A DNA stretch of 9,522 nucleotides from CBIFWW01 sp966186435 (GCA_966186435.1 CBIFWW010000128.1:1-9522), one strand, 5' to 3'; shown: positions 1-7,314, counted from the first letter of the stretch. Notes: generated from the letters alone by a model not told the origin. Made by a program: numbers and translations.

Positions 1-342
1 GGTTATGCCGCCTTTAGCCCAGTGGAAGTGGAAGGTGAAGATCTGCAATGGGTTGGTCTGGCACCGGTCGCCGTGGAGGAAGCCTACCGTGGGCAGGGTC
101 TGGCCCGTAAGCTGGTCTATGAAGGGTTGGACTCGCTGAATGAGTTTGGCTACGCCGCCGTGGTCACTCTGGGTGATCCAGCGCTTTACGGCCGCCTGGG
201 TTTTGAAGCTGCGGCTAAATATGGTTTGCGTTGCATTTGGCCAGAAACGGAAACTGCTTTCCAGGTGCATCGCCTGGCGGAAGATGCCTTTAACGGTGTT
301 TCCGGGTTGGTGGAATACTCAGACCACTTCAACCAGCTGTAA
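1..342 (+). CDS. yhbS: GNAT-family N-acetyltransferase YhbS, 5' truncated by window edge
   Basis: The reading frame is open from base 1, so the start codon lies outside the window and 113 C-terminal residues are visible; from memory E. coli YhbS has about 167. The acetyl-CoA-binding motif A is seen in AYRGQGLARKLV (R/Q-x-x-G-x-G/A type), preceded by a beta strand (WVGLAPVAV) and followed by the VVTLGDPALYGRLGF segment typical of YhbS-like GNATs. The family transfers an acetyl group from acetyl-CoA; the substrate of YhbS is not settled. The GTG at 22 is an internal codon and not a start. The gene runs convergently into yhbQ and shares its last 14 bases with the 3' end of that gene. Assignment rests on the protein pattern plus conserved order yhbS-yhbQ-yhbP-yhbO. 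Confidence 0.9.
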   Translation, partial: GYAAFSPVEVEGEDLQWVGLAPVAVEEAYRGQGLARKLVYEGLDSLNEFGYAAVVTLGDPALYGRLGFEAAAKYGLRCIWPETETAFQVHRLAEDAFNGVSGLVEYSDHFNQL

Positions 343-628
343 TGGCTACCGGGAGGTCGGGGAACCGCTCTCCCGGGGTTATCTCCCCTCGTACTAACCG
401 CTCTTTCTCGACCTTGGTTAGCTGCTTCACCCGGTATTCCAGCCTTAGTGCCTGGCCCTTATCGCCAATCCCTATACTCCAGACCAGTGTCAACGGCCCT
501 TTGCCGCGTAAAGCTTTAGCCCCCTTACCACTTTGATGCTGGGCAAAACGGCGCGCCACATCCAGCGTGATGCCGGTGTACAAGGCATTATCAGCCGTGC
601 GAACCATATATAAAAACCAAAGGGACAT
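329..628 (-). CDS. yhbQ: GIY-YIG nuclease-like protein YhbQ (UPF0213)
   Basis: A 99-residue protein, the usual length for this family (about 100 in E. coli). It is a single GIY-YIG domain: LYMV around Tyr7 and LYTGIT around Tyr17 supply the two signature strands, followed by RR26-27, His31 in RRFAQHQSGKGAKAL, and the conserved acidic residue Glu64 in LRLEYRVKQL. These match the catalytic Tyr/Arg/His/Glu layout of GIY-YIG nucleases, so an active DNA nuclease is plausible. The C-terminal tail (after about residue 80) is not conserved relative to E. coli as I recall it. The ATG at 628 has only a poor Shine-Dalgarno sequence. The gene is convergent with yhbS (14-base overlap) and divergent from yhbP (83 bases between starts). 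Confidence 0.9.
   Translation of the reverse strand: MSLWFLYMVRTADNALYTGITLDVARRFAQHQSGKGAKALRGKGPLTLVWSIGIGDKGQALRLEYRVKQLTKVEKERLVRGEITPGERFPDLPVAITAG
349..376. other. Compound hairpin in the yhbS/yhbQ 3' overlap region
   Basis: CCGGGAG (349-355) pairs with CTCCCGG (370-376), and inside it CGG (358-360) pairs with CCG (365-367) around a GGAA tetraloop of the GNRA class, leaving a 2x2 internal loop. It starts seven bases after the yhbS stop codon and lies in the C-terminal codons of yhbQ. No T-run follows on either strand, so it is not a canonical intrinsic terminator; it could protect the yhbS mRNA 3' end or limit converging transcription. The function is inferred only. Confidence 0.4.
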
Positions 629-711
629 AAATCTGGCCTAGATGTGTGACTGGCAGCCGCCCCAACAAGGCGCTACTCTCGGTGCACCTATATTGCCAGA
701 GAGAGAACGGG

Positions 712-1140
712 ATGGATAACCTGGCGTTGATTAACCGCTGGTTAAGTAAGCAACATGTAGTGGCCTGGTGTGTGGCCCAGGGTGAAGATATCTGGTGCTC
801 TAACGCCTTCTACTGGTTTAGCCCGGATGAAATGGCGCTGTATATCTTGTCGGATGAGAAATCACGGCACGGGGTGATGGCCGGGGTAGGGGCTAGAATT
901 GCCGGTACTATTAGCGGCCAGCCAAAAACCGTGGCGTTAATCCGCGGCGTGCAATTTGGTGGCTATATCCGGCCACTAGCGGGGGCGGAAGCCGAGGCGG
1001 CCACCGCCCACTACTATCATCGTTTCCCAATGGCCAGGGCATTGAAGGCCCCAGTTTGGGAAATCCGCCTCGATGAAATCAAATTCACCGATAACACCCT
1101 AGGCTTTGGTAAAAAGATCCGCTGGCAGCGCGAATTATAG
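712..1140 (+). CDS. yhbP: Flavin-reductase-fold protein YhbP (UPF0306)
   Basis: A 142-residue protein matching the YhbP family, which has a pyridoxamine-5'-phosphate-oxidase-like split-barrel fold; its reaction is unknown. Diagnostic stretches are KQHVVAWCV near the N-terminus, GQPKTVALIRGVQFGG in the middle, and the strongly conserved C-terminal APVWEIRLDEIKFTDNTLGFGKK. The frame is open further upstream to a GTG at 646, but the ATG at 712 is chosen because homologs begin there (Met followed at once by the LINRWLSKQHV helix) and the purine-rich GAGAGAACGGG lies just before it. The last six bases overlap the 3' end of yhbO. The upstream 83 bases shared with yhbQ contain the 8-base palindrome GGTGCACC at 681-688, which may be a coincidence. 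Confidence 0.88.
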   Translation: MDNLALINRWLSKQHVVAWCVAQGEDIWCSNAFYWFSPDEMALYILSDEKSRHGVMAGVGARIAGTISGQPKTVALIRGVQFGGYIRPLAGAEAEAATAHYYHRFPMARALKAPVWEIRLDEIKFTDNTLGFGKKIRWQREL

Positions 1141-1653
1141 GGTGAGCACCCGCAGTAGTTCACGGTTAAAGGCAGGCAAATCATCCGGGGTTCGGCTGGT
1201 TACTAACTGGTTGCCATCTACCACCACTTCTTGATCGTGGAAGTCTGCCCCAGCATTTTTAAGATCTATCACAATGGGTTTAACGGCCGTCAGCTTGCGC
1301 CCGCGTACCACATCGGCGCTGATTAGCAGCTGTGGCCCATGGCAAATTGCAAACACCGGTTTGCCACGGTTTACCATATCCCGGGTGAAGTTTACAAAGC
1401 GGTCATCGCCTCTCAGGCTGTCTGGTGAATGTCCTCCGGGGAGCAATAGTGCATCGAATTGATCGTGCTGTACTTCATCAATTGATTTATCGATGGTGAC
1501 TTTGGCTTCGCCCTTATGACCCGTTACCGTCGCCCCGGCCTTTTTATCAATGGTGATAACCTGGTGGCCAGCCTCTTTCAGCGCCTGGGCCGGAGAAGTG
1601 AATTCGGAATCCTCAAACTCATCCGTAATTAATACAGCGATTTTCTTACCCAT
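1135..1653 (-). CDS. yhbO: PfpI/DJ-1 family protein YhbO (protein/nucleotide deglycase 2)
   Basis: A 172-residue protein, the same length as E. coli YhbO, aligning with it from end to end. It belongs to the DJ-1/ThiJ/PfpI superfamily: the nucleophile elbow AICHGPQLL places the catalytic Cys at 104, followed by His105, with the conserved acidic residue in the N-terminal DEFEDSEF segment (Glu17) and the LLLPGGHSPD loop at 69-78. E. coli YhbO is reported to reverse methylglyoxal and glyoxal adducts on proteins and nucleotides and to protect against several stresses. The ATG at 1653 has a strong Shine-Dalgarno sequence (GAGGAGG seven or so bases upstream). It is convergent with yhbP and divergent from yraR across 126 bases (1654-1779), where I see no convincing -35/-10 pair; the E. 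coli gene is described as stationary-phase controlled, which would fit a promoter without a good -35. Confidence 0.94.
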   Translation of the reverse strand: MGKKIAVLITDEFEDSEFTSPAQALKEAGHQVITIDKKAGATVTGHKGEAKVTIDKSIDEVQHDQFDALLLPGGHSPDSLRGDDRFVNFTRDMVNRGKPVFAICHGPQLLISADVVRGRKLTAVKPIVIDLKNAGADFHDQEVVVDGNQLVTSRTPDDLPAFNRELLRVLTL

Positions 1654-1779
1654 ATGGCCTCCTCAATGGTGGAATGAAAAAACGCTTAATCCATACTCAG
1701 TAGTATCATTAAACGAATAATAAGCCTGGTAGGTAATGGTGATTCTTGCCGCCAGATTCCTCTGCAAAGGAGAAATTAT

Positions 1780-2418
1780 ATGCGGGTTTTAATCACAGGA
1801 GCCACCGGACTGGTGGGGAGCCACCTCTTACAAATGCTGGTAGCGGAATCGAAAGTCACTCGTATTTTTGCGCCCACACGCCGGCCTTTGCCGCCACGAG
1901 AGAAAGTGGTTAATGGGGTGGATCCCCAACTTAGTGATGTGCTGGTGGCGCTGACCGAGCCAGTAGACGTGGTGTTCTGCTGCCTGGGTACTACCCGTAA
2001 AGAGGCCGGGAGCAAAGAGGCCTTTATTCATGTCGATTACACCCTGCCGGTGGATACCGGTATCACCGGCAAACGCCTGGGCGCCCGGCATATGCTGGTG
2101 GTAAGTGCCATTGGCGCCAATACTCACTCTCTGTTTTTGTACAACCGGGTAAAAGGGGAGATGGAAAATGCCTTAATTGCCCAAGGGTGGCCGAGATTAA
2201 CCCTGGCCCGTCCTTCCATGTTATTGGGAGAGCGCGGCAAGCGCCGGATGAATGAATCCCTGATGGCCCCGATATTCCGCCTGCTGCCGGGGGACTGGAA
2301 GGCGATCTCTGCCCGCGATGTCGCCCGGGCGATGTTACGGGAAGCACTCGGATCTGGGCCTACGGGGGTGAATGTCATTTCCTCACACCGCCTAATGGTG
2401 CGTGCTCACCAGGAATAA
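1780..2418 (+). CDS. yraR: Atypical short-chain dehydrogenase-like NAD(P)-binding protein YraR
   Basis: A 212-residue protein, the usual length of YraR. The N-terminus MRVLITGATGLVGSHLL is a textbook Rossmann nucleotide-binding turn (G7-A-T-G-L-V-G13). Further on come the strand VVFCCLGTT (about 64-72), VVSAIGA with a candidate catalytic Ser109, and YNRVK (Tyr121-Lys125), the YxxxK motif of short-chain dehydrogenases. The set resembles the HTATIP2/TIP30-like atypical SDR group. The substrate is unknown. The ATG has a strong AGGAG (1768-1772) seven bases upstream. yraQ follows 88 bases later on the same strand. Confidence 0.88.
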   Translation: MRVLITGATGLVGSHLLQMLVAESKVTRIFAPTRRPLPPREKVVNGVDPQLSDVLVALTEPVDVVFCCLGTTRKEAGSKEAFIHVDYTLPVDTGITGKRLGARHMLVVSAIGANTHSLFLYNRVKGEMENALIAQGWPRLTLARPSMLLGERGKRRMNESLMAPIFRLLPGDWKAISARDVARAMLREALGSGPTGVNVISSHRLMVRAHQE

Positions 2419-2419
2419 C

Positions 2420-2447
2420 TTGTACCTTACAGCGGCAGGCGTACTAT
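2420..2447 (+). promoter_or_regulatory. Candidate sigma-70 promoter before yraQ
   Basis: TTGTAC (2420-2425), a 16-base spacer and TACTAT (2442-2447) lie just after the yraR stop and about 60 bases before the yraQ start. The match to consensus is only moderate (3/6 and 4/6). A short inverted repeat GCGGC/GCCGC (2432-2436, 2449-2453) surrounds the -10. yraQ may equally be read through from yraR. Confidence 0.25.
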
Positions 2448-2506
2448 AGCCGCCCAATTACTCACTTCTTTATGCCGTTCAACCTGTGGCACAACCTGGA
2501 GCTGTT

Positions 2507-3544
2507 ATGACTGGTCAGTCTTCAACTCTGGCAGGGAAACCCCATGCTTGGTGGAAACCTGCTTTATTCTTCATCGTATTAATCGTCGGTCTTTGGTATG
2601 TGAAGTGGCAACCCTATTACGGGAAAGCCTTCACCGCCGCCCAAACCCACTCTATCGGCCATTCGATACTGGATACTCCCGCTGCCAACCCGCTTCATGC
2701 TGCGCTGGATTACGCCATGGTTTACTTCTTATCCGTATGGAAGGCGGCGGTACTGGGGGTATTGGTTGGCTCACTGATTCAGGTGCTGATTCCGGCAAAT
2801 TGGCTGATGCGCACCCTGGGCCAGACTAAATTTTCCGGCACTTTGCTTGGCACGTTATTTTCCCTGCCCGGGATGATGTGTACCTGCTGCGCTGCCCCGG
2901 TTGTTGCCGGGATGCGCCGCCGCTCGGTATCCACCGGCGGTGCGCTGGCATTCTGGATGGGCAATCCGGTGCTTAACCCAGCGACTTTAGTGTTTATGGG
3001 CTTTGTTCTGGGCTGGCAATTTGCACTGATCCGGCTGGTGGCCGGTGTGGTCATGGTGGTGGGTATCGCTTGGGCGGTTCAACGCTGGGTAAAAGATGCG
3101 CCTGCTGTGCCGGTGACGCTACCGGAGCCTGTGGCTGTAGACGACAGTAATTTACTGGTCCGTTGGGGTAAAGCATTGTGGAGCCTGTTCTGGAGCACCA
3201 TCCCGGTTTATGTCCTGGCGGTGTTGGTATTAGGCGCGGCGCGGGTATGGCTGTTCCCCCATGCCGAAGGCGCTATTGATAATACCCTGCTGTGGGTGAT
3301 TGGGATGGCGATTGCCGGGTGCCTGTTTGTGATCCCGACCGCCGCTGAAGTGCCTATTGTGCAAACCCTGATGTTGGCGGGGATGGGCATGGCCCCGGCG
3401 CTGGCGCTGTTGATGACCTTGCCTGCGGTGAGCCTGCCCTCCCTGGTGATGCTGCGGAGATCTTTCCCTGGCCGAGCATTGGTACTTACTGCCGGGCTAG
3501 TGATGTTGTCCGGTGCGGTGGTTGGTGCACTGGCGCTACTGTAA
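2507..3544 (+). CDS. yraQ: Inner-membrane permease YraQ (ArsP/DUF318 family)
   Basis: A 345-residue, very hydrophobic protein with about eight to ten predicted membrane segments in two halves joined by a polar loop (about residues 198-217). The signature PGMMCTCCAAPV lies at 121-132, giving Cys125, Cys127 and Cys128, followed by the conserved FWMGNPVLNPATLVF. The second half carries CLFVIPTAAEVPIVQTLMLAGMG. This is the ArsP-like/DUF318 family, some members of which export trivalent organoarsenicals; the substrate of YraQ itself is not known to me. The frame opens upstream at a GTG (2486), but the ATG at 2507 is preferred: GGAG sits five bases before it, and homologs start MTGQSS. The stop codon is immediately followed by the terminator block. 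Confidence 0.9.
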   Translation: MTGQSSTLAGKPHAWWKPALFFIVLIVGLWYVKWQPYYGKAFTAAQTHSIGHSILDTPAANPLHAALDYAMVYFLSVWKAAVLGVLVGSLIQVLIPANWLMRTLGQTKFSGTLLGTLFSLPGMMCTCCAAPVVAGMRRRSVSTGGALAFWMGNPVLNPATLVFMGFVLGWQFALIRLVAGVVMVVGIAWAVQRWVKDAPAVPVTLPEPVAVDDSNLLVRWGKALWSLFWSTIPVYVLAVLVLGAARVWLFPHAEGAIDNTLLWVIGMAIAGCLFVIPTAAEVPIVQTLMLAGMGMAPALALLMTLPAVSLPSLVMLRRSFPGRALVLTAGLVMLSGAVVGALALL

Positions 3545-3546
3545 AA

Positions 3547-3566
3547 AACCGGGGCAAGCCCCGGTT
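3547..3566. terminator. Hairpin terminator proximal to yraQ
   Basis: AACCGGGG (3547-3554) and CCCCGGTT (3559-3566) form a perfect stem around CAAG. On the minus strand the stem is followed by six T residues (complement of A 3543-3548), so it is best suited as a back-up terminator for dolP transcripts. On the plus strand the T-run is poor. It begins three bases after the yraQ stop codon. Confidence 0.75.
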
Positions 3567-3579
3567 GTTAGTCACTCTT

Positions 3580-3606
3580 AAAAAAGCCTCCTGCGGGAGG
3601 TTTTTT
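3580..3606. terminator. Bidirectional intrinsic terminator between yraQ and dolP
   Basis: Six A residues (3580-3585), the stem CCTCC/GGAGG (3587-3591, 3596-3600) with loop TGCG, and six T residues (3601-3606) form a symmetrical element that has a U-tract in both directions. It ends yraQ transcription on the plus strand and the lpoA-yraN-diaA-dolP operon on the minus strand, where it overlaps the dolP stop codon. Confidence 0.88.
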
Positions 3607-4180
3607 ACTTCAGCCAGGTAAAGGCGGTGGTGACGTGCTTCACGCCGCTCACCCGGCTGGCAATATCTGCCGCTGCCTTGCCTTCGGTTTGGGTGACCAG
3701 ACCTAACAGGAACACTTCGCCATTTTCAGTGGTGGCTTTAACGTTAGAGGATTTCACCTGGTCGCTGGTCAGCAATTGGGAACGGACTTTTGTGGTAATC
3801 CAAGTATCAGAAGAGGCGGTGCCCAGACTGATTGGATTCCCCTGGCGGATTTCGTTAAACACTTCAGATACGCCATCAGTCCCCATCGCGATCTGTTTAG
3901 CCCGGGCAGAAAGCTCGGTGGTAGGTGCCTGGCCGGTCAGCAGTACTTTGCCCTGGTAAGCGGTGACACTGACGCGGGCCTGTTTCTTCAATTGTTCGTC
4001 TTTAGACAGGGCACTGTTTACACGCACTTCCAGCGTGCCATCATCAACCTGCGTGCCTACAGTACGCGGATCGGTCGCAGCCTTGGTACCGACTGCGGCG
4101 GTACCGACAACGGCGGCGGCGATACACCCTTGCAGGAGTAATGCGGTGGTAATAACTGCCAGTGGCTTGATCGCCTTCAT
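3605..4180 (-). CDS. dolP: Outer-membrane lipoprotein DolP (YraP), two BON domains
   Basis: A 191-residue protein, identical in length to E. coli DolP. The N-terminus MKAIKPLAVITTALLLQGC is a lipoprotein signal ending in a lipobox with Cys19; residue +2 is Ile rather than Asp, so sorting to the outer membrane is expected. Two BON domains follow, roughly 47-115 (VRVNSALSKDEQLKK through SEVFNEIRQG) and 125-190 (WITTKVRSQLL through HVTTAFTWLK), each with the typical GxVxLxG pattern. In E. coli DolP maintains outer-membrane integrity, binds anionic phospholipid and concentrates at the division site. It is the last gene of its operon, nine bases after diaA; its AGGAG ribosome site overlaps the diaA stop region, suggesting coupled translation. 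Confidence 0.95.
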   Translation of the reverse strand: MKAIKPLAVITTALLLQGCIAAAVVGTAAVGTKAATDPRTVGTQVDDGTLEVRVNSALSKDEQLKKQARVSVTAYQGKVLLTGQAPTTELSARAKQIAMGTDGVSEVFNEIRQGNPISLGTASSDTWITTKVRSQLLTSDQVKSSNVKATTENGEVFLLGLVTQTEGKAAADIASRVSGVKHVTTAFTWLK

Positions 4181-4189
4181 GAATACTCC

Positions 4190-4780
4190 TTAGTCATCCT
4201 GGTGAGGGAAAAGCGTGTTATCAATAAGATCACACAAACAGTTCACCGTTAGCATATGCATTTCCTGAATGCGTGCGCTGCGGTGTGAGGGAATACGGAT
4301 TTCAACATCCTGCGGCCCCAGTAAACCCGCCAGTTCACCACCATCATAGCCGGTGAGGGCGACAATGGTCATATCGCGGGTGACGGCGGCTTCAACCGCT
4401 TTAACGATATCCCGGCTATTGCCACGGGTAGAGATCGCCAGCAATACATCACCTGCATGGCCCAACGCACGAACCTGTTTGGCGTAGATTTCTTCCTGGA
4501 GGCGATCGTTGGCGATTGCCGTCAACACGACATTATCTGCACTCAGTGCAATGGCAGGTAAACTTGGGCGCTCGGTTTCAAAGCGGTTGATCATGCTGGC
4601 AGCAAAATGCTGTGCATTGGCGGCAGAGGTGCCGTTGCCACAACAGAGGATTTTGTTGCCGTTCAGCAGTGACTGAACCAGCGTCATGGCTGCACGGGAA
4701 ATGGCATCAGGCAGCGCTTCAGCCGCCGCAATTTGGGTTTGAATGCTTTCCGTAAAGCAGGCTTTGATTCTTTCGAGCAC
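4190..4780 (-). CDS. diaA: DnaA initiator-associating protein DiaA
   Basis: A 196-residue SIS-domain protein nearly identical to E. coli DiaA. The SIS nucleotide/sugar-phosphate site is seen as CCGNGTSAANAQHFA (about 46-60), with ISTRGNSRDI and IPSHRSARIQEMHML further on. DiaA is a homotetramer that binds several DnaA molecules and promotes initiation at oriC; the C-terminal Leu190-Phe191 pair, reported to matter for DnaA and helicase-loading contacts, is present. The start is a GTG at 4780: AAGGA lies five bases before it, the length then equals E. coli's, and residue numbers agree. A longer frame from a TTG (4795) exists but would bury the ribosome site. It lies 32 bases after yraN and nine before dolP. 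Confidence 0.95.
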   Translation of the reverse strand: MLERIKACFTESIQTQIAAAEALPDAISRAAMTLVQSLLNGNKILCCGNGTSAANAQHFAASMINRFETERPSLPAIALSADNVVLTAIANDRLQEEIYAKQVRALGHAGDVLLAISTRGNSRDIVKAVEAAVTRDMTIVALTGYDGGELAGLLGPQDVEIRIPSHRSARIQEMHMLTVNCLCDLIDNTLFPHQDD

Positions 4781-4812
4781 GGGAATCCTTAACAAATAGC
4801 TCAGATGTAGCG

Positions 4813-5205
4813 TTAAACGTCTGTAAAGGCATTTTTCAGCCAGTCAATTCTTGCGCCGGTGAAGGCTACCACATCAAAACGGCAATCCACAGTATCAAAA
4901 CTGCCATTCCCCCGGGCCAGCCACAAGCGGGCCGCGGTTAATAGTTTTAATTGTTTGCTGCGGGTCACGCTGGCGGCGGCCCCGCCAAATAGGTGGCTTT
5001 GCCGGTAGCGCACTTCAACAAACACAGTTGTGGTACCTTCTTGCATAATGAGGTCTATTTCACCGCCGCGCACCCGTTGGTTTGCGGCGATAAAACGCAG
5101 CCCGTTGCGTTCCAGCCAAAGGCGGGCCTGGTGTTCATAGCCCGCTCCAATCTGCTGGCGATTCAGTTTACCGGAACGATTTGCCCGCCCTGATATTTCA
5201 TCCAT
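4813..5205 (-). CDS. yraN: YraN family protein (UPF0102, nuclease-like fold)
   Basis: A 130-residue protein of the UPF0102/YraN family, which has a PD-(D/E)xK endonuclease-like core; no activity is firmly established. The core is visible as GGEIDLIM (Asp51) and VFVEVRYR (Glu64-Val-Arg66), followed by AAASVTRSKQLKLLTAARLWL. In many UPF0102 proteins the second motif is ExK; here, as in the E. coli protein, Arg replaces Lys, which may weaken metal-dependent cleavage. The ATG at 5205 lies inside lpoA, giving a 43-base overlap, with AGGAAA seven bases upstream supporting it. The N-terminal 18 residues are not conserved with E. coli. Confidence 0.9.
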   Translation of the reverse strand: MDEISGRANRSGKLNRQQIGAGYEHQARLWLERNGLRFIAANQRVRGGEIDLIMQEGTTTVFVEVRYRQSHLFGGAAASVTRSKQLKLLTAARLWLARGNGSFDTVDCRFDVVAFTGARIDWLKNAFTDV

Positions 5206-7250
5206 GAAAGTTTCCTGTCGACCACGCAGTTTTCATCGGCGGTGAGTGTCCCAGTATTACCATTGATGCGGTAACCGGGCACCTGGCGGATGTCGGAGAA
5301 ATGATTCGCCAGTGTCCAGGCATCCACACCCATGGCATACAGACGAGCCAGAGAGTAGTCATTGTGTACTGAAGAAAGCGCTTGCTGCATCAGGGAGGGG
5401 TTAGCGCCGCTCAGCATTGGGATATCGCTGAATTGCAGGCCTTCCATCTCTAGACGGAAATCTGCCCCGGTGCCGCCCTGAATACTGCGGGAGCTGGCAT
5501 ACAGTTCTGCAGTGTTACGGCTGCCGGTGCGCATAGCGATCATCGGCTTAAGCAGCGCCACTTCCTGCTGGCTAGCGACGATATACACCGAATCCACGTT
5601 ACCCCCGCTGGCTGAAGCATCGGCCCCAGTTAACCCGGCATCAGCCATCATCGGCTGGTTCCCGGTGACGGTAACGGGCGTGCCAGACAAAGCAATACCT
5701 GACCCGCTGTTGATATTGCCTCTTAGCTCAGTCACGGAACCAAACTTCTGTTGAAGGACGGTGCTCCCCCCCAGTGATTGCCATTCTTGGGTGAAGGCCT
5801 GTGCCACGCGGTCACCTAAGGCACCATTGCGCGGGGCCAGGATCAGCGGTATCCGGTGGCCCTGCTGCCAGATGTGTTCAGCGGCATTACGGGCTTCGTC
5901 TTCCGGAGAGAGGGCGAAATAACAAATATTGGCACGGTTGGTGACGTTCTCCGGCTGGTTAAGGGCCAGGACGTTCAGGCTGGTGGGGGAGGTCGCCACC
6001 TGCTCAACTTGCTCTTTCAGCAGCGGGCCAACCACCAGGGAAGCCCCATCTTGCTGGGCCTGAGCCAGGATCTGGGCTAGCGGCAGGGAGCTGGTGTCAT
6101 AGATTTTCACCTGGGCCGCAGGATTAGCTGCTGCACTCACGGCAGCTACTGGCTGTGGTGCAGGTTGCTGTGGTGCCTGGCTGGCGGCAGCATCCGGTTG
6201 CGTGGCCGCAGGCTGAGTCGTGTCTGCCTCTCCGGTTAAATCATTCACTGAGGCGGCGGCCGGGCTGGAAACCGTATCCTCGCCATTGAGTGTAGTGGTG
6301 CTGGCGGACTGGGCCTGCTGATCATCCGGTGCCGTCACCGGTGTGCTGTCCGTTGGCGTAGCGGCAGATAGGGTGTTAACCGGTGCCACGCCGTTATTCT
6401 TAGCTGCTTCAAAGCCTTGTTGAATGGTCTGGCCAAAAATAGCCGCCTGGCCGCTTAATGGCAGCAGCAGGGCGATTTTATTTACTGACGCGGGCTGATA
6501 GTTTTGCAGATTCCCCAGCTGGGTTGGCAGTAATTTGGCCCCCGGATTTTGTGGGTAGCGGGTTTGCCAGTCTTTGATCCCGGCCTTCAACATATTGGGA
6601 TCGCTGCGGTTATCAAACCACATCTGCTGGAGATCGAGCCAACCCTGAAGAGTTGCTTCATCAGCATTAATCACCAGTGCATTGGCCTGATCGCGGGTCA
6701 TGGATGTCAGGGTTTGCCATGTACCATCAATATTCGCCTGTTTGGCTTTGCCACTTACCAACGGCTCTTGAGCGACATAGGCCCGCAATACATTTAGGGA
6801 AGGGCGGCCCTGGCTCACAGCAATTTGTGCATTCCAGTACCGGGCCTGTTGATTTTGGTTAAGAGTCGAGACATCCACTTTGGCGAGCAATGCGTTGGCC
6901 CCGGCGTAGTCTTTTTGCGCCAGTTTGATTTCCACCGCTAGCATGGATTGTTCCCTTTGCTGGGTGTTAGTCAGGTTTTGCGGAAGCTGATTAAACAATT
7001 CCAGCCCCTGTTGCAGCTTGCCTTCTTGCAGCAACGAACGAATGGCGAGTAATTGCCAGGTGGTCTTGCTATCATTCGCGCTCTGTTGCATCTGGCTTAG
7101 GTAGTAGCCAGACCCGGCTTGGGTGGTACCCTCCAGGTGCGGTGCAGTTTGGTCAGGTGCCTGGGTACCACACCCGGCGAAGAGTAATGCGGCTAACATA
7201 AACGGCAAGCATCGGCCGGTACGAGAATGTAAAAATGTAGTCGTAACCAT
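5163..7250 (-). CDS. lpoA: Penicillin-binding protein activator LpoA
   Basis: A 695-residue outer-membrane lipoprotein (E. coli about 678) that stimulates the transpeptidase of PBP1A from the periplasmic side during cell-wall synthesis. The signal peptide has a basic start, a hydrophobic stretch at 15-25 and the lipobox LFAGC with Cys27 (+2 Gly, outer-membrane sorting). Residues about 40-250 are the TPR-like helical N-domain (YYLSQMQQSANDSKTTWQLLAIRSLL onward is helical and Gln/Leu-rich). Residues from about 257 form the periplasmic-binding-protein-like C-domain (KIALLLPLSG). That domain is interrupted at about 290-378 by a low-complexity Ala/Gln/Pro/Thr/Ser insert, and by a smaller Gly/Ser/Thr insert at about 511-551. 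It is the first gene of the operon with yraN, diaA and dolP, and diverges from rsmI across 63 bases. Confidence 0.95.
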   Translation of the reverse strand: MVTTTFLHSRTGRCLPFMLAALLFAGCGTQAPDQTAPHLEGTTQAGSGYYLSQMQQSANDSKTTWQLLAIRSLLQEGKLQQGLELFNQLPQNLTNTQQREQSMLAVEIKLAQKDYAGANALLAKVDVSTLNQNQQARYWNAQIAVSQGRPSLNVLRAYVAQEPLVSGKAKQANIDGTWQTLTSMTRDQANALVINADEATLQGWLDLQQMWFDNRSDPNMLKAGIKDWQTRYPQNPGAKLLPTQLGNLQNYQPASVNKIALLLPLSGQAAIFGQTIQQGFEAAKNNGVAPVNTLSAATPTDSTPVTAPDDQQAQSASTTTLNGEDTVSSPAAASVNDLTGEADTTQPAATQPDAAASQAPQQPAPQPVAAVSAAANPAAQVKIYDTSSLPLAQILAQAQQDGASLVVGPLLKEQVEQVATSPTSLNVLALNQPENVTNRANICYFALSPEDEARNAAEHIWQQGHRIPLILAPRNGALGDRVAQAFTQEWQSLGGSTVLQQKFGSVTELRGNINSGSGIALSGTPVTVTGNQPMMADAGLTGADASASGGNVDSVYIVASQQEVALLKPMIAMRTGSRNTAELYASSRSIQGGTGADFRLEMEGLQFSDIPMLSGANPSLMQQALSSVHNDYSLARLYAMGVDAWTLANHFSDIRQVPGYRINGNTGTLTADENCVVDRKLSWMKYQGGQIVPVN

Positions 7251-7285
7251 ACTGTATCCAGTGATAATTTTTTACCCAATGTTCA

Positions 7286-7314
7286 ATATTAAATCGGCAA
7301 TACGGATGAAACAA
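7286..7314 (-). promoter_or_regulatory. Candidate promoter for lpoA operon
   Basis: On the minus strand TTGTTT (complement of 7309-7314) and TAATAT (complement of 7286-7291) are separated by 17 bases, placing a start about 30 bases before the lpoA ATG. The matches are partial (3/6 and 4/6). The whole lpoA-rsmI gap is only 63 bases, so the two divergent promoters must overlap or lie within the genes; I see no good pair for rsmI. Confidence 0.25.

Noticed and set aside
646..711. A longer YhbP starting at GTG 646.
   Set aside because: The extra 22 residues do not resemble any YhbP, and the ATG at 712 gives the family's normal N-terminus.
1654..1779. Promoters in the yhbO-yraR gap (AATAAT at 1716-1721 forward, GATACT on the reverse strand).
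   Set aside because: Each -10-like hexamer lacks a -35 at a normal distance, so no pair is convincing.
4180..4231. A sigma-E promoter for dolP inside the end of diaA, expected from E. coli biology.
   Set aside because: GTGAACTG is present on the minus strand, but no TCTGA-like -10 lies at the required 16-17 bases, so I cannot support it from the sequence.
4781..4795. A longer DiaA starting at TTG 4795.
   Set aside because: The added five codons include the AAGGA ribosome site of the GTG at 4780, and the GTG start gives the exact E. coli length and numbering.
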